Positions 1 through 9,452 of a stretch of DNA of 64,000 bases are shown here, in pieces. The translations under genes were made by a program, and so were the position numbers. The notes under the pieces were generated by a model. It was not told the origin of the DNA and did no database searches. It saw only the letters and a list, made by a program, of their open reading frames with translations. The stretch's first letter is position 1. Each line of letters starts with the position of its first letter. Source of the DNA: Pseudemcibacter aquimaris (lineage in GTDB: Bacteria > Pseudomonadota > Alphaproteobacteria > Sphingomonadales > Emcibacteraceae); NCBI RefSeq assembly GCF_028869115.1, contig NZ_CP079800.1:2232001-2296000 (forward strand), given 5' to 3'.

Positions 1-558
1 ATTCCTTTATGTCTGTTTGCCTTTGGCAATATCGGCATGTCATATGCTATTGCCTTTTATGTGGTCGGTTCCATTTTCCAATATACAGTGTCTCTGCTGA
101 TATCTCATGGGAATATGAAAATCCATGAACTATTAAGGCTTTCAATATTATGGGGTATTGTCGCAGCTGCCTATTTCATCATGACGGGAACTGAACCACC
201 CATTTGGCTTATGAATACAACAGAACTGCTAGCCGGAATTATGATCCCGCTGATGCTTCTTGCGCTTGGAGCATCACTTGCGCGACTTCAAATCATTAAA
301 CTTGGCAAAATTGCAACAATCGGCGCCATAAAAATGGCCGTCGGAATTGGTATCGGTATCGTGGTTGCGAACTGGTTCGGATATACTGGTGTGGACAGGA
401 ACGTTTTGATCTTACAAATGTCAATGCCGGTCGCGGTATTCAGTTATTTGCTCGCCGCCCGCTACAACAGAAACCCAGACGAGGTCGCGAGCCTGATCTT
501 CACAACCACGCTCATGAGTTTCGCACTTGTTCCGTTAATGCTGCTGTTTTTGTTTTAA
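1..558 (+). CDS. AEC family transporter (auxin efflux carrier type), C-terminal part
   Basis: The frame is open to the window start, so the gene is cut at its 5' end; the ATG at 37 is internal. About 185 residues remain and contain five or so hydrophobic segments. The stretch LLALGASLARLQ and the closing LVPLMLLFLF resemble the last transmembrane bundle of AEC-family inner-membrane carriers, which export or take up small organic anions. The substrate cannot be read from this fragment. The stop overlaps the 3' end of the convergent bolA-like gene by 4 bp. Family assignment is fairly secure; the role is open. Confidence 0.8.
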   Translation: MPLCLFAFGNIGMSYAIAFYVVGSIFQYTVSLLISHGNMKIHELLRLSILWGIVAAAYFIMTGTEPPIWLMNTTELLAGIMIPLMLLALGASLARLQIIKLGKIATIGAIKMAVGIGIGIVVANWFGYTGVDRNVLILQMSMPVAVFSYLLAARYNRNPDEVASLIFTTTLMSFALVPLMLLFLF

Positions 559-821
559 TCTTCTGTGCCTTTTACATCCAACGATAATGCATGGATGGGG
601 CCAGCGAGTTCATCAGCAAGTACTTTATAAATCATACGTTGACGATTAACGCGTGACTGGCCGTTTAGGGCACTTGCCGTCATGTTGATATGGAAATGGG
701 TTTCACCTTCCGGTCTGGCACCGGCATGACCAGCATGTTTATGGGATTCATCGATGACTTCTAATTGCTCAGGTTTGATCTGATCATTGATTTTTGCCTC
801 AATGGTTTCCTTTACTGACAT
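555..821 (-). CDS. BolA family protein
   Basis: An 88-residue protein of normal length for the family. It has the BolA/YrbA fold signature: an N-terminal helix, ESHKHAGH, the core GETHFHINM, then NRQRMIYKVL and a terminal strand IHALSLDV. The conserved histidine in the HFHI strand and the cysteine-free loop suit a BolA that pairs with a monothiol glutaredoxin in Fe-S cluster handling, although no glutaredoxin lies nearby. On the minus strand an AAGGG lies just upstream of the ATG. Its position divergent from the J-protein/cobST cluster is a common alphaproteobacterial arrangement. Which BolA paralogue it is cannot be decided here. Confidence 0.88.
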   Translation of the reverse strand: MSVKETIEAKINDQIKPEQLEVIDESHKHAGHAGARPEGETHFHINMTASALNGQSRVNRQRMIYKVLADELAGPIHALSLDVKGTED

Positions 822-904
822 ATCTAACCCTTTCTTTTATCTTTAAAATATGCTTATTAATGCTATAGTCAATCATCAATGAAATAACAACATCAAAGCA
901 ACAT

Positions 905-1399
905 ATGCAACAGAAAGCACATATACGCGACTGCGAATGGCATCGATGTCCGAAAGAAGGCCGCTATAGAATACAGGCCTCTTCAGATATGAATGACATT
1001 CACTGGTTCTGTGCGCTTCATGCACGAACCTTTGATTTAAGTGTTGTTTCATCTGGTCCTTTCTTTGGCTCAGCGGGCCCAAACTGGACGCAAGAACAAA
1101 AAGCAAAAAGCAAAACTTATCAGAATTATTCCAAGCCGTACCCGGACATAAATAAATCCGTTCGTATGAAGCATGCCACTGGTGAAAAGCTGATTGAATA
1201 CACCCGCGAAGATATCGCAAATCTAAAAGTTTTGGGCCTTGATACAGGTGCAAATCTGGATGAAATAAAAAAAGCATATAAAACACTTGTAAAACATTGC
1301 CATCCAGACCAAAATCCCGATCTTGAACATGGTACATATATATTTACCAAAGTGACAGAGGCCTATAACGCCTTGAAAGAAAAAGATTTTAACAAATAA
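905..1399 (+). CDS. J-domain protein with N-terminal Cys/His motif
   Basis: A 164-residue protein. Residues 105-160 form a J-domain with the diagnostic HPD at 133-135 (KHCHPDQNPD), the motif that stimulates DnaK ATPase. There is no Gly/Phe region or DnaJ zinc centre, so this is a class III J-protein. The N-terminus holds C10, C15, C36 and H39 (CEWHRC ... WFCALH), spaced like a small metal site. The middle (about residues 60-95) is polar and probably a linker. It sits 21 bp ahead of cobS. The same pairing is common in alphaproteobacteria, which suggests a dedicated co-chaperone for the CobS/CobT complex, but that role is inferred. Confidence 0.85.
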   Translation: MQQKAHIRDCEWHRCPKEGRYRIQASSDMNDIHWFCALHARTFDLSVVSSGPFFGSAGPNWTQEQKAKSKTYQNYSKPYPDINKSVRMKHATGEKLIEYTREDIANLKVLGLDTGANLDEIKKAYKTLVKHCHPDQNPDLEHGTYIFTKVTEAYNALKEKDFNK

Positions 1400-1420
1400 A
1401 ATTCAAGTGGATCTTATAAA

Positions 1421-2410
1421 ATGACTACGACAAAGGGTGCAGAATCCGGCACACCAGATATGAAGCTGAATGTTAGACAAGTTTTCGGCATTGATTCTGA
1501 TATGGAAGTCACTGCTTTTGCAGAGCCAAATGAACATGTTCCGGAAATTGATAAAAACTACCTTTTTGATCATGATACAACGCTCGCTATTCTTGCTGGT
1601 TTTCAACATAACCGCCGCGTGATGGTACAAGGTTATCATGGTACCGGTAAATCCACACACATTGAACAGGTTGCAGCACGTCTTAACTGGCCTTGTTTGC
1701 GTATTAACCTCGACAGTCACGTCAGCCGTATTGATCTTATTGGTAAGGATGCCATTACCCTTAAAGACGGGGTACAAGTCACAGAATTTAAAGAAGGTAT
1801 TCTGCCGTGGGCCTTACAAAATCCAACCGCACTTGTATTCGATGAATATGATGCGGGTCGTCCAGATGTGATGTTTGTAATCCAGCGCGTGCTTGAAGTC
1901 GCAGGTAAGCTTACACTGCTTGACCAGAATAAAGTGATCCGCCCACATGAGGCATTCAGATTATTCGCCACAACCAATACAATTGGTCTTGGTGATACAT
2001 CCGGTCTTTATCACGGCACACAACAAATCAACCAAGGGCAAATGGACCGCTGGAGCATTGTAACAACGCTTAATTACTTGCCGCATGAACATGAAGAAAA
2101 CATCATCGCGGCGAAAATGCCGATGATGCAAAATGAAGAAGACATCAAAATCATCAAACAAATGGTTCAGGTTGCTGATCTTAGCCGTAAGGGCTTTATC
2201 AATGGTGACATTTCAACCGTGATGTCCCCGCGTACCGTACTAACGTGGGCAGAGAATTTCGAAATCTTTAAAGATCTAGGATTTTCTTTCCGTCTGTCGT
2301 TCCTGAATAAATGTGATGAACTGGAACGTCCGGTTATTGCAGAATATTATCAGCGTTGTTTCGGTGAGGAATTAAAAGGCGGCAGTATAATTTCAACTTC
2401 TGCCGAATAA
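1421..2410 (+). CDS. cobS: Cobaltochelatase-type AAA+ subunit CobS
   Basis: A 329-residue MoxR-like AAA+ ATPase of the usual CobS length. Walker A is GYHGTGKST at 71-79 and Walker B is ALVFDEYD at 137-144; the sensor-1 stretch [17 protein letters not shown] matches CobS closely. CobS and CobT form the ATP-driven chaperone module of the aerobic cobaltochelatase CobNST, which inserts Co2+ into hydrogenobyrinic acid a,c-diamide in the cytoplasm. It is co-directional with cobT (10-bp gap) and the J-protein. No cobN or other cobalamin gene is visible here, so a broader CobST role is possible. Confidence 0.93.
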   Translation: MTTTKGAESGTPDMKLNVRQVFGIDSDMEVTAFAEPNEHVPEIDKNYLFDHDTTLAILAGFQHNRRVMVQGYHGTGKSTHIEQVAARLNWPCLRINLDSHVSRIDLIGKDAITLKDGVQVTEFKEGILPWALQNPTALVFDEYDAGRPDVMFVIQRVLEVAGKLTLLDQNKVIRPHEAFRLFATTNTIGLGDTSGLYHGTQQINQGQMDRWSIVTTLNYLPHEHEENIIAAKMPMMQNEEDIKIIKQMVQVADLSRKGFINGDISTVMSPRTVLTWAENFEIFKDLGFSFRLSFLNKCDELERPVIAEYYQRCFGEELKGGSIISTSAE

Positions 2411-2420
2411 GGAAGTTACA

Positions 2421-4259
2421 TTGAGCAAAGGCAATCTTCAAAAATTAGAAGATTTTAAACGCGCCGTATCCAGTACGGTGCGCGTACTTGCTGGTGATCC
2501 GGAAGTAGAGGTTAGCTTTGGCACGGCCCCTTCCCCAAAACCAGGGCAATTACGCTTGCCAATGGTATATTCCGATATGTCGGCTGCAGAAATCGCCGAA
2601 CTTCGCGGTCAAGGGGATAGCTTTTCCCTGAACAAACGTTTTCACGATAATTCACTTCATTACAAATATATGCCCAAGGGTGATATTGCCGTTGATGTAT
2701 ATAATTCTATCGAAGATGCGCGTGTCGAGGCCATCGGCAGCATGGAAATGAAGGGGGTCGCACAAAACCTAAAAGCGCACCTGGAAAATCATTATGAAAA
2801 CCATGAAATGACCAAATGCGAAGGCGATAAGCAGGTCTTCCTTGGTGATGTGATGAAGTTACTAGTCCGTGAACGTCTTACCCATGAATTGCCGCCGGAA
2901 AACACCCGCAAAGCCGTTAATGACTTAAGATACGAAATCGAAGAAAAAGCAGGCGAGCATTTGGATGAATTAATCGCCAACATCCATGATCAAGACCAGT
3001 TTTCTATCCTGAGCCGCAAGATCATTGCCGATCTTGATCTTGCCCGTGATTATAACGACACACAAGAACAAGAAGATCAAACCAACGACGACATGGATGA
3101 TCAAGCCGACAGCAATCAACAAGTCGAAGAAGAGATCGAAAACGAACAGGAAAGCGACGAAGACGGCATAGAAGAAAGCGGCGAACAATCAGAAGATGAA
3201 TCTGACGACGGCGCAACCGGTGAAATGTCAACGGAAATGACCACCGAAGAACTGATGGAAATGCTAAAGCAAGCCCAATCAGAAGAAGCGTCGCCACCGC
3301 GCAATGATAATGACCCGTTCGGCTTTGCATCCGGTCCGGGTTATCAAGCCTATACCCGTGAATTTGATGAATGCATCGCCGCAGAAGAATTATGTGACCC
3401 TGATGAGCTGATCCAGCTACGTAAAAAACTGGATCAACAGCTTTATCATTTACAAGGTATGGTTTCGAAGCTAGCGAACAGATTACAACGTTTTCTAATG
3501 GCGAAACAAACCCGCGCATGGGAATTTGACTTGGAAGACGGCATTCTGGATACAGCGCGACTGACCCGCGTGGTGACCAACCCGACACATCCGTTATCAT
3601 TTAAAATTGAACATGATAGTGATTTTAAAGACACGGTTGTGACCTTACTTGTGGATAATTCGGGGTCAATGCGTGGTAGACCGATTTCAATCGCGGCCAT
3701 GTGTGGTGACATCCTCGCAAGAACACTGGAACGTTGCGGTGTAAGCGTTGAAATTCTTGGCTTCACCACCAAAGCGTGGAAAGGCGGAAAATCCCGCATC
3801 AAATGGACAGAGGACGGTAAACCGGATAACCCGGGACGCCTTAATGACCTGCGTCATATCATTTATAAATCTGCTGATACGCCACTACGCAGAAGCCGAA
3901 ATAACCTTGGTCTTATGCTACGTGAAGGATTGCTTAAGGAAAATATTGATGGCGAAAGCTTATTATGGGCGCATAACAGATTAATAGGTAGACCAGAAGA
4001 ACGCCGTATTCTCATGGTTATTTCCGATGGTGCACCTGTTGATGACAGCACGCTTTCATCAAACAATGCAAACTTCCTTGAAGAACATCTTCGTCATGTG
4101 ATTGAGGTTATTGAAACCAAGTCACCGGTGAAACTACTGGCGATTGGTATTGGTCATGATGTGACGCGTTATTATAAAAACGCCATTACCATTATGGATG
4201 CGGAACAACTTGGCGGCGCGATTACTGATCAACTTGCGATGCTATTTGATGATAAGTGA
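2421..4259 (+). CDS. cobT: Cobaltochelatase-type VWA subunit CobT
   Basis: A 612-residue protein with a TTG start at 2421 that follows GGAAG, 10 bp after the cobS stop. The order is an N-terminal helical domain with the [12 protein letters not shown] core, a very acidic Glu/Asp/Gln linker at about 212-290, and a C-terminal von Willebrand A domain. The VWA domain has an intact MIDAS: D412, S414 and S416 in VDNSGSMRG. This architecture and length are those of CobT, which couples the CobS hexamer to the CobN chelatase. It ends 3 bp before the convergent RoxA-like gene with no obvious terminator between them. Confidence 0.93.
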   Translation: MSKGNLQKLEDFKRAVSSTVRVLAGDPEVEVSFGTAPSPKPGQLRLPMVYSDMSAAEIAELRGQGDSFSLNKRFHDNSLHYKYMPKGDIAVDVYNSIEDARVEAIGSMEMKGVAQNLKAHLENHYENHEMTKCEGDKQVFLGDVMKLLVRERLTHELPPENTRKAVNDLRYEIEEKAGEHLDELIANIHDQDQFSILSRKIIADLDLARDYNDTQEQEDQTNDDMDDQADSNQQVEEEIENEQESDEDGIEESGEQSEDESDDGATGEMSTEMTTEELMEMLKQAQSEEASPPRNDNDPFGFASGPGYQAYTREFDECIAAEELCDPDELIQLRKKLDQQLYHLQGMVSKLANRLQRFLMAKQTRAWEFDLEDGILDTARLTRVVTNPTHPLSFKIEHDSDFKDTVVTLLVDNSGSMRGRPISIAAMCGDILARTLERCGVSVEILGFTTKAWKGGKSRIKWTEDGKPDNPGRLNDLRHIIYKSADTPLRRSRNNLGLMLREGLLKENIDGESLLWAHNRLIGRPEERRILMVISDGAPVDDSTLSSNNANFLEEHLRHVIEVIETKSPVKLLAIGIGHDVTRYYKNAITIMDAEQLGGAITDQLAMLFDDK

Positions 4260-4262
4260 CGA

Positions 4263-5129
4263 TCAATCACACTGATCATCAAAATATGATCTTAGCCATG
4301 CTTCAAAATGTTCAGAATTGATGGCGTCTCTCATCGAATTTCTGAAATTTTCCACTTCACCCACAGACATATCATCACCGGAGGATTGTTCATCAAGTTT
4401 TGCACCAGCATAGCGGCTGTTTAATTTTTCCTGTTCCTCGATAAAATGGCCAAATTCAACCATCATTTCTGATAAGGACGGCCCCAAAAACCCAACGGAA
4501 TACGTCAAACTTTCCTGGGTGGTTTCGCCGGAATGTGGGAAATATGGCGGAATATATATAATATCCCCTGCTTCCACATCGAACACATCACCGTCAAATT
4601 CATGCTTTAGAATTTTTAAATCGATGTCTTCGATATATTCTCCCATCTGAATTGGATCATGGCCAATTTTCCATGACCGTTTTCCCTGTCCTTGAACCAA
4701 AAATACATGATAACTGTCAATATGCGGACCAACACCACCACCCGGCACCGAATAGCTAACCATCACATCATCAATCAGCCAAGAAGGTGAAAATGCAAAC
4801 TCGCCCAACAATGATGCCGTGGGCGGGTGGTTTTTCTCAACATCTTGAACAAGTAAAGACCAGTTCATTTCTGGTAACGTCGAATATTTTTCTTCGTCAA
4901 ATGGGCCATGTTCGCATGTCCAATCCTTCGGTGTGGCGCCTGACATGACGATCCGGGAACGTATGTCCTCTTCTAATGAAAGTCCCGCCAGCTCTTCAGC
5001 AGGGATCAGCTCTTGCAGCACTGTTTTATCTATCCCACCCTTGATAATAAAAGGGCTTTTATTCCAGTATTTCTGATAAAATTCTGATTTCTCAGGAATT
5101 TTTGAAAGTAACGGCACGGCTTTGGGCAT
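4263..5129 (-). CDS. JmjC/cupin ribosomal oxygenase, RoxA (YcfD)-like
   Basis: A 288-residue member of the Fe(II)/2-oxoglutarate JmjC family. The double-stranded beta-helix carries the iron triad H136, D138 (GPHIDSYHVFLVQG) and H199 (PPYFPHSG). The N-terminal YWNKSPFIIKGG and the core GQGKRSWKIG match YcfD/RoxA, which hydroxylates an arginine of ribosomal protein L16. It is about 85 residues shorter than E. coli YcfD, so the C-terminal winged-helix part is reduced or degenerate. The target protein is therefore inferred. It is divergent from the GIY-YIG gene and convergent with cobT. Confidence 0.85.
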   Translation of the reverse strand: MPKAVPLLSKIPEKSEFYQKYWNKSPFIIKGGIDKTVLQELIPAEELAGLSLEEDIRSRIVMSGATPKDWTCEHGPFDEEKYSTLPEMNWSLLVQDVEKNHPPTASLLGEFAFSPSWLIDDVMVSYSVPGGGVGPHIDSYHVFLVQGQGKRSWKIGHDPIQMGEYIEDIDLKILKHEFDGDVFDVEAGDIIYIPPYFPHSGETTQESLTYSVGFLGPSLSEMMVEFGHFIEEQEKLNSRYAGAKLDEQSSGDDMSVGEVENFRNSMRDAINSEHFEAWLRSYFDDQCD

Positions 5130-5197
5130 TGATCACAGCTTTTATTTTATTTTCAATCATGTAAAGTGACCTATAACATTAAAATCAGGGAAATTAA

Positions 5198-5449
5198 ATG
5201 TCCAAATGGGTTCTGTATATTTTGAAATGTAACGACGATACATTTTACACAGGCATCACAAATAACCTTGAAAAAAGAATATCCGATCATGAAAGTGGAA
5301 TTGGCGCCAAGTACACGCGCGGGCGCGGCCCCTTTGAAATTGCTTACACAGAAAAACACGCTAATCGCAATGATGCATCAAAACGTGAATATGAAATTAA
5401 AAAATTAAACAGATCAGATAAAGAAACCCTTATAAAGCAGGGTCATTAA
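5198..5449 (+). CDS. GIY-YIG nuclease-fold protein (UPF0213-like)
   Basis: An 83-residue single-domain protein. It has the GIY-YIG elements in order: VLYILKC, then YTGITNNLEKRISDH with the catalytic-type arginine, then KREYEIKKL with the late glutamate. Small stand-alone proteins of this kind are frequent in bacterial genomes; their role in DNA processing is largely unproven. The last 20 bp overlap the 3' end of the convergent sulfatase gene. Confidence 0.85.
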   Translation: MSKWVLYILKCNDDTFYTGITNNLEKRISDHESGIGAKYTRGRGPFEIAYTEKHANRNDASKREYEIKKLNRSDKETLIKQGH

Positions 5450-6827
5450 TTTCCTTCATATGTTGATATAGTAAATCTTCCAAACGCTTTATTATCTGCG
5501 CACTTGAACCATCCGCGATTAAATTCTGTTCCTCATCCGGATCAGTAGCAAGGTTATAAAGTTCATCGACCAATTCTGATTTCGCATTTAAACCGAAACG
5601 CTTTATCAATTTATAATCACCAAGTCGCACCATACGCAATTTAGCATTACCAAAATTTTCCATGTTATATTCAGCAAACACGGCACGATCATCATCATTT
5701 TCTGATTTTATGAATGATGTTAAATCCTGCCCTACCAAGTTGTTAATGCCTGATAGATTTATATCAAGCATACTCAGAATTGTTGGATAAACATCCGTAT
5801 TTGAAACAGAGGTATTTATCACAATATTTTCTTTAACCACGCCAGGCCACTTAATGATCATTGGTATTTTAATGGCTTCATCATAAAGGTTTGCAATATT
5901 TTCACTGCCGACAACTTCATCGCCAGCAATCACACCAACAGCCCCTCTACCAAAATAGCCGTGATGCCCGATTAACATACCATGATCACCCACATAAAAA
6001 ATAATGGTCTTATCAGCAATTCCCAATCTTTCCACTTCGGCTACAACCTCGCCCACAGCCCTATCCAATGCATGTATTGCAGCATAGTTATTCCGGGTCA
6101 TTTTTTTAAGCCATTCTGTATCAACCCCATCCCTTTCCGGCACAATCGGATCGATATGAGAGACAGCATCCAAATCCTGTTTTGGCACTTGATCCCATGG
6201 TCGTTGCGGCTCGCGGAATGATATATTTAGTGAAAATTGATTATCTTTATTATCATTCAAAAATTCTTTGGCATATTTGACGAATATATCTGAAGTGTGA
6301 CCTTTGATCTCTTGTGTTACGCCATTTACATCAAGAATGGGGTTATATGGTGCCAGATCCTGTTCGTATCCGACAAAATAATCAAACCCTCGTTTCAACG
6401 GATGTCGTTCTGGTGCCGTTCCCAAATGCCATTTACCGATCATCCCCGTGACATAACCATTTTGTTTCAAAACTTGCGGGTAAATAAGCGCAGATGTATT
6501 AAGCCCACGGTCCTTATATTTTTCATTTAACATCAAAAAATCATGGACACCCACCTGACTGGGATACTGGCCACTAAGCAGTGCGGCACGGCTTGGTGAA
6601 CAGACGGGCGCAGCGGCATATGCATTGGTAAAAAGAATGCCATCTTCTGCCAATTGATCAAAATTTGGTGTTAAGACCAGCTTATCCCCATAAGCCCCCA
6701 TTGCACGCCTGGAATGATCATCAGGCACAATGACAATAACATTCATTTTTTCACTTGCATGAGCGAAATTGACAAATAGAGACAATGTAAAAAACATCAA
6801 TATGTGCATAATATTTTTATTCTTCAA
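5430..6827 (-). CDS. Exported sulfatase (type I, formylglycine-dependent)
   Basis: A 465-residue protein with a Sec signal peptide (KNKNIMHILMFFTLSLFVNF, cleavage near AHA-SE). The alkaline-phosphatase fold shows metal ligands D36 and D37 in VIVPDDHS and the sulfatase signature C76-S-P-S-R80 (CxPxR), whose cysteine is oxidised to formylglycine by FGE. IGKWHLG and YVGDHGMLIGHHG are further active-site segments. It should hydrolyse sulfate esters in the periplasm, for example on algal polysaccharides or choline-O-sulfate-like compounds; the substrate is unknown. No sulfatase-maturation gene or polysaccharide cluster adjoins it. Confidence 0.9.
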   Translation of the reverse strand: MKNKNIMHILMFFTLSLFVNFAHASEKMNVIVIVPDDHSRRAMGAYGDKLVLTPNFDQLAEDGILFTNAYAAAPVCSPSRAALLSGQYPSQVGVHDFLMLNEKYKDRGLNTSALIYPQVLKQNGYVTGMIGKWHLGTAPERHPLKRGFDYFVGYEQDLAPYNPILDVNGVTQEIKGHTSDIFVKYAKEFLNDNKDNQFSLNISFREPQRPWDQVPKQDLDAVSHIDPIVPERDGVDTEWLKKMTRNNYAAIHALDRAVGEVVAEVERLGIADKTIIFYVGDHGMLIGHHGYFGRGAVGVIAGDEVVGSENIANLYDEAIKIPMIIKWPGVVKENIVINTSVSNTDVYPTILSMLDINLSGINNLVGQDLTSFIKSENDDDRAVFAEYNMENFGNAKLRMVRLGDYKLIKRFGLNAKSELVDELYNLATDPDEEQNLIADGSSAQIIKRLEDLLYQHMKEINDPAL

Positions 6828-6966
6828 TTATGTGATCCTTTTTATAAAGCCATGTTTTCATTATATAAAACATCCACATTTTTTTACAGAAAATAAAATT
6901 TATTGCCAAGATAGAGTTTTGCATGCAAGATACAACCACCTAATCACAAAAAGGGAGAAGGAAGTT

Positions 6967-7212
6967 ATGAACTTAATTTGGTTTTTAATTATCGGGGGAA
7001 TTGCCGGCTGGCTTGCTGGTAACTTTATGAAAGGATCTGGTCATGGCATCGTTAAAAATGTCGCTATCGGTGTTGCAGGTGCATTTCTAGGCGGATTTTT
7101 GTTCAATCTATTAGGACTTAGCGTAGGTGGCATGATAGGTTCATTGGTATCAGCAACAGTTGGTGCTGTTATTTTATTATTTATGTTAAGTAAAATTAAA
7201 TCTGAAAGCTAA
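6967..7212 (+). CDS. GlsB/YeaQ/YmgE family small membrane protein
   Basis: An 81-residue protein. The frame is open further upstream, but the ATG at 6967 follows a strong purine-rich ribosome site (GGGAGAAGGAAG) and gives the canonical start MNLIWFLIIGGIAGWLAG. Three glycine-rich transmembrane segments follow. The family (once called transglycosylase-associated) is linked to general and acid stress; its biochemical role is not established. It stands alone between the divergent sulfatase gene and the flavin monooxygenase gene. Confidence 0.88.
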   Translation: MNLIWFLIIGGIAGWLAGNFMKGSGHGIVKNVAIGVAGAFLGGFLFNLLGLSVGGMIGSLVSATVGAVILLFMLSKIKSES

Positions 7213-7241
7213 CAGATACTCAGGCGACGGATTAATATTAA

Positions 7242-8258
7242 ATGAAACTTACTGTTATTGATCAGTCGCCTGTCCAACCGGGCTCAAGCGACACACGCCC
7301 TGCCCCCGCCTTAAGTGCAGAACTGGCAAAAGAATGCGAAAAATCCGGATATTATAGATACTGGCTCGCGGAACATCATAGCGCGACATATTTTTCCGGC
7401 CCAACCCCCGCAACACTCATCAGTCATATTGCATCCATTACCAACAGAATTCGCGTTGGTAGCGGCGGTGTCATGCTTAGCCATTATAGTCCCTTTATGG
7501 TCGCTGAACAGTTCAGATTATTAAGCACCCTTTTCCCGGACCGTATTGATCTTGGTATTGGCCGCGCTCCCGGTGGTGGTGGCCTTTCCAGTCAAGCGCT
7601 GGCATGGCCGGGAAATGCGACACATGGGGAATTATATTCAAGACAAGCTCTTGATTTAAAATCTTTTCTATATGGGGATATGGAAGATGATCATCCGTTT
7701 AAAAACTTAATCGCATCCCCATATCCGGATTATAATCCAGAACTATGGATGCTGGGTAGCAGCGGCGGCAGTGCGGCTCTTGCCGGACATCTGGGGTATC
7801 ATCTGGCATTCGCCCTATTCATCGCGCCAACAGGGGCAAAATATGATGTTATCGAAGAATATCTTAAGGCCTTTGAGCAAGCCGGACATACCCATGACCC
7901 AAAAGTAATGATTGCCGTGGGTGCATATTGTGCTGACACTCAGGAAGAAGCGGATTACATAGCATCATCACAACTATACAAAAAAACCATACAGCAAACG
8001 CGCGGTGAAGACGGCCCATGGATTTCCCCGGAAATCATTCAGGATGAAATGACACGTTTTTCGCCGCGCGACTGGCGCTATTATAATCTGCTCGCCGAAA
8101 GTTTTATCATTGGTACACCGGAAAAAATTGAAGAGGAAATTGCACTTTTAAGCAAATATTGGCAAACGGATGAATTTGCCTTTCTAACTGTCACACATGA
8201 TTTTGAAAGCAGATTAAAAAGTTACCAATTAATCGGTGAAAAGCTGACCATTTCTTAG
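7242..8258 (+). CDS. LLM-class flavin-dependent oxidoreductase
   Basis: A 338-residue protein of the bacterial-luciferase TIM-barrel superfamily. Diagnostic stretches are RYWLAEHHS, RIRVGSGGVMLSHYSP and FPDRIDLGIGRAPGG, all typical of the MsnO8/luciferase-like group that uses reduced flavin to oxygenate small organic molecules. The substrate cannot be inferred. The gene starts 30 bp after the GlsB stop and is followed by a 124-bp AT-rich gap, so it is probably not in the FAH operon. Confidence 0.88.
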   Translation: MKLTVIDQSPVQPGSSDTRPAPALSAELAKECEKSGYYRYWLAEHHSATYFSGPTPATLISHIASITNRIRVGSGGVMLSHYSPFMVAEQFRLLSTLFPDRIDLGIGRAPGGGGLSSQALAWPGNATHGELYSRQALDLKSFLYGDMEDDHPFKNLIASPYPDYNPELWMLGSSGGSAALAGHLGYHLAFALFIAPTGAKYDVIEEYLKAFEQAGHTHDPKVMIAVGAYCADTQEEADYIASSQLYKKTIQQTRGEDGPWISPEIIQDEMTRFSPRDWRYYNLLAESFIIGTPEKIEEEIALLSKYWQTDEFAFLTVTHDFESRLKSYQLIGEKLTIS

Positions 8259-8340
8259 CTTCATTATAATCATTTTATTATAATAAAAACTATTTTTACG
8301 ATACATCCCGGGACATTTTAAAGGGGTGGTTGTGTTATCG

Positions 8341-8378
8341 TTTTCCGTATCAATAATTTAATTTCAAAATACGGAGAA
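8341..8378 (+). promoter_or_regulatory. 5' UTR hairpin masking the ribosome site of the FAH-family gene
   Basis: TTTTCCGTAT at 8341-8350 can pair over 10 consecutive positions (one G-U) with ATACGGAGAA at 8369-8378, leaving an 18-nt loop. The right arm contains most of the Shine-Dalgarno GGAGAAGG, which lies just before the ATG at 8383. This geometry would close the ribosome site until the stem melts or is bound. That is what the sequence shows; regulation by temperature or ligand is inference. Confidence 0.45.
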
Positions 8379-8382
8379 GGAA

Positions 8383-9450
8383 ATGCGACTTATATTAACT
8401 GCATTTATCGCTTTAATTTATAGCATCACGGCTATTGCCGCCCCAAGCACATCGCCAGATACACCATTTAAATTGGCAACATTTGAAGCAGACGGCATGA
8501 CAAGATTAGGAATGGTGTTAGGGGGACAAATCCTTGATATCAGAGCTGCCAATGCCGCGTTGAGTAGCGAAGAAAACCTTTCATCAAAACGCATCCCAAG
8601 AAATATGCGTAACTTGATAGAAAGTTATGATGGCGTTAAATCACGACTTTATCAAATTGCAAATCATTATAATGGTAATTCAGCAGGGCGTTCTTTTTCA
8701 TTTGAATATGATGCAGTAACATTAAAGGCACCAATTAAATATCCGTATAACATGCTGGCAGCAGCCGCAAACTATCAAGATCACTCCATGGAAATGGCAA
8801 GACGTTACGGCAATCCCGATCCAAAGCCGGTTGACCCGGACCGTTCAAAACCAGTCTTCTTCGCTAAATCACCACGTTCCAGCATTATTGATCCGGGCAC
8901 AGCTTTTCCTATTCCACCATCTGATAAGGTTTGGGATTTTGAAAATGAACTGGCGGTTATTATCGGCAAAAAAGCAAAAAGGCTGACGCTTGAAAACGCA
9001 AAAGATCATGTTTTTGGTTATAGCATCGTTTTTGATGTCAGCACACGCGATAATCCTGACCTTCCTGATGACGAGGAAGAAGGCGGCTTTAGTTTTGGTG
9101 TAAACTGGTTTGAAGCCAAAAGCAGAGACAACGCAGCCCCATTTGGTCCTGTTATCGTGCCTCGTGAATTCATTGGTGACAGCGCAAACTTACAAATCAT
9201 GACCAAGGTTAACGGCATTGAAAAACAAAATGGCAATTCAAAAGACATGATCCACAATGAAGAACGCTTATTAAGACATGTTACATCCATCCTGACGCTT
9301 TACCCGGGCGATGTGGTTCTTACAGGAACCCCTGCGGGTGTTGGTTCTGCACGCACACCACCTGAATTCCTTAAGCCTGGTGATGTCGTCGAAATGTCTA
9401 TCGAGGGCATTGGAACAATGATTACCCCAATCACAGCCGAGGAAGAATAA
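8383..9450 (+). CDS. Exported fumarylacetoacetate hydrolase (FAH) family protein
   Basis: A 355-residue protein. Residues 1-20 are a clear Sec signal peptide ending AIAA, which is unusual because FAH-fold enzymes are normally cytosolic. The C-terminal FAH domain begins near residue 115. It has the metal ligands E187 and E189 (DFENELAVIIG), D218 (GYSIVFDVSTRD) and the closing GDVVLTGTPAGVG. Family members cleave or decarboxylate beta-diketo or 2-oxo acids. The gene is followed 2 bp later by a Tat-exported aminotransferase, so the two probably act together in the periplasm on one substrate. The ATG has a strong ribosome site that may be masked by an upstream hairpin. Confidence 0.88.
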   Translation: MRLILTAFIALIYSITAIAAPSTSPDTPFKLATFEADGMTRLGMVLGGQILDIRAANAALSSEENLSSKRIPRNMRNLIESYDGVKSRLYQIANHYNGNSAGRSFSFEYDAVTLKAPIKYPYNMLAAAANYQDHSMEMARRYGNPDPKPVDPDRSKPVFFAKSPRSSIIDPGTAFPIPPSDKVWDFENELAVIIGKKAKRLTLENAKDHVFGYSIVFDVSTRDNPDLPDDEEEGGFSFGVNWFEAKSRDNAAPFGPVIVPREFIGDSANLQIMTKVNGIEKQNGNSKDMIHNEERLLRHVTSILTLYPGDVVLTGTPAGVGSARTPPEFLKPGDVVEMSIEGIGTMITPITAEEE

Positions 9451-9452
9451 TT

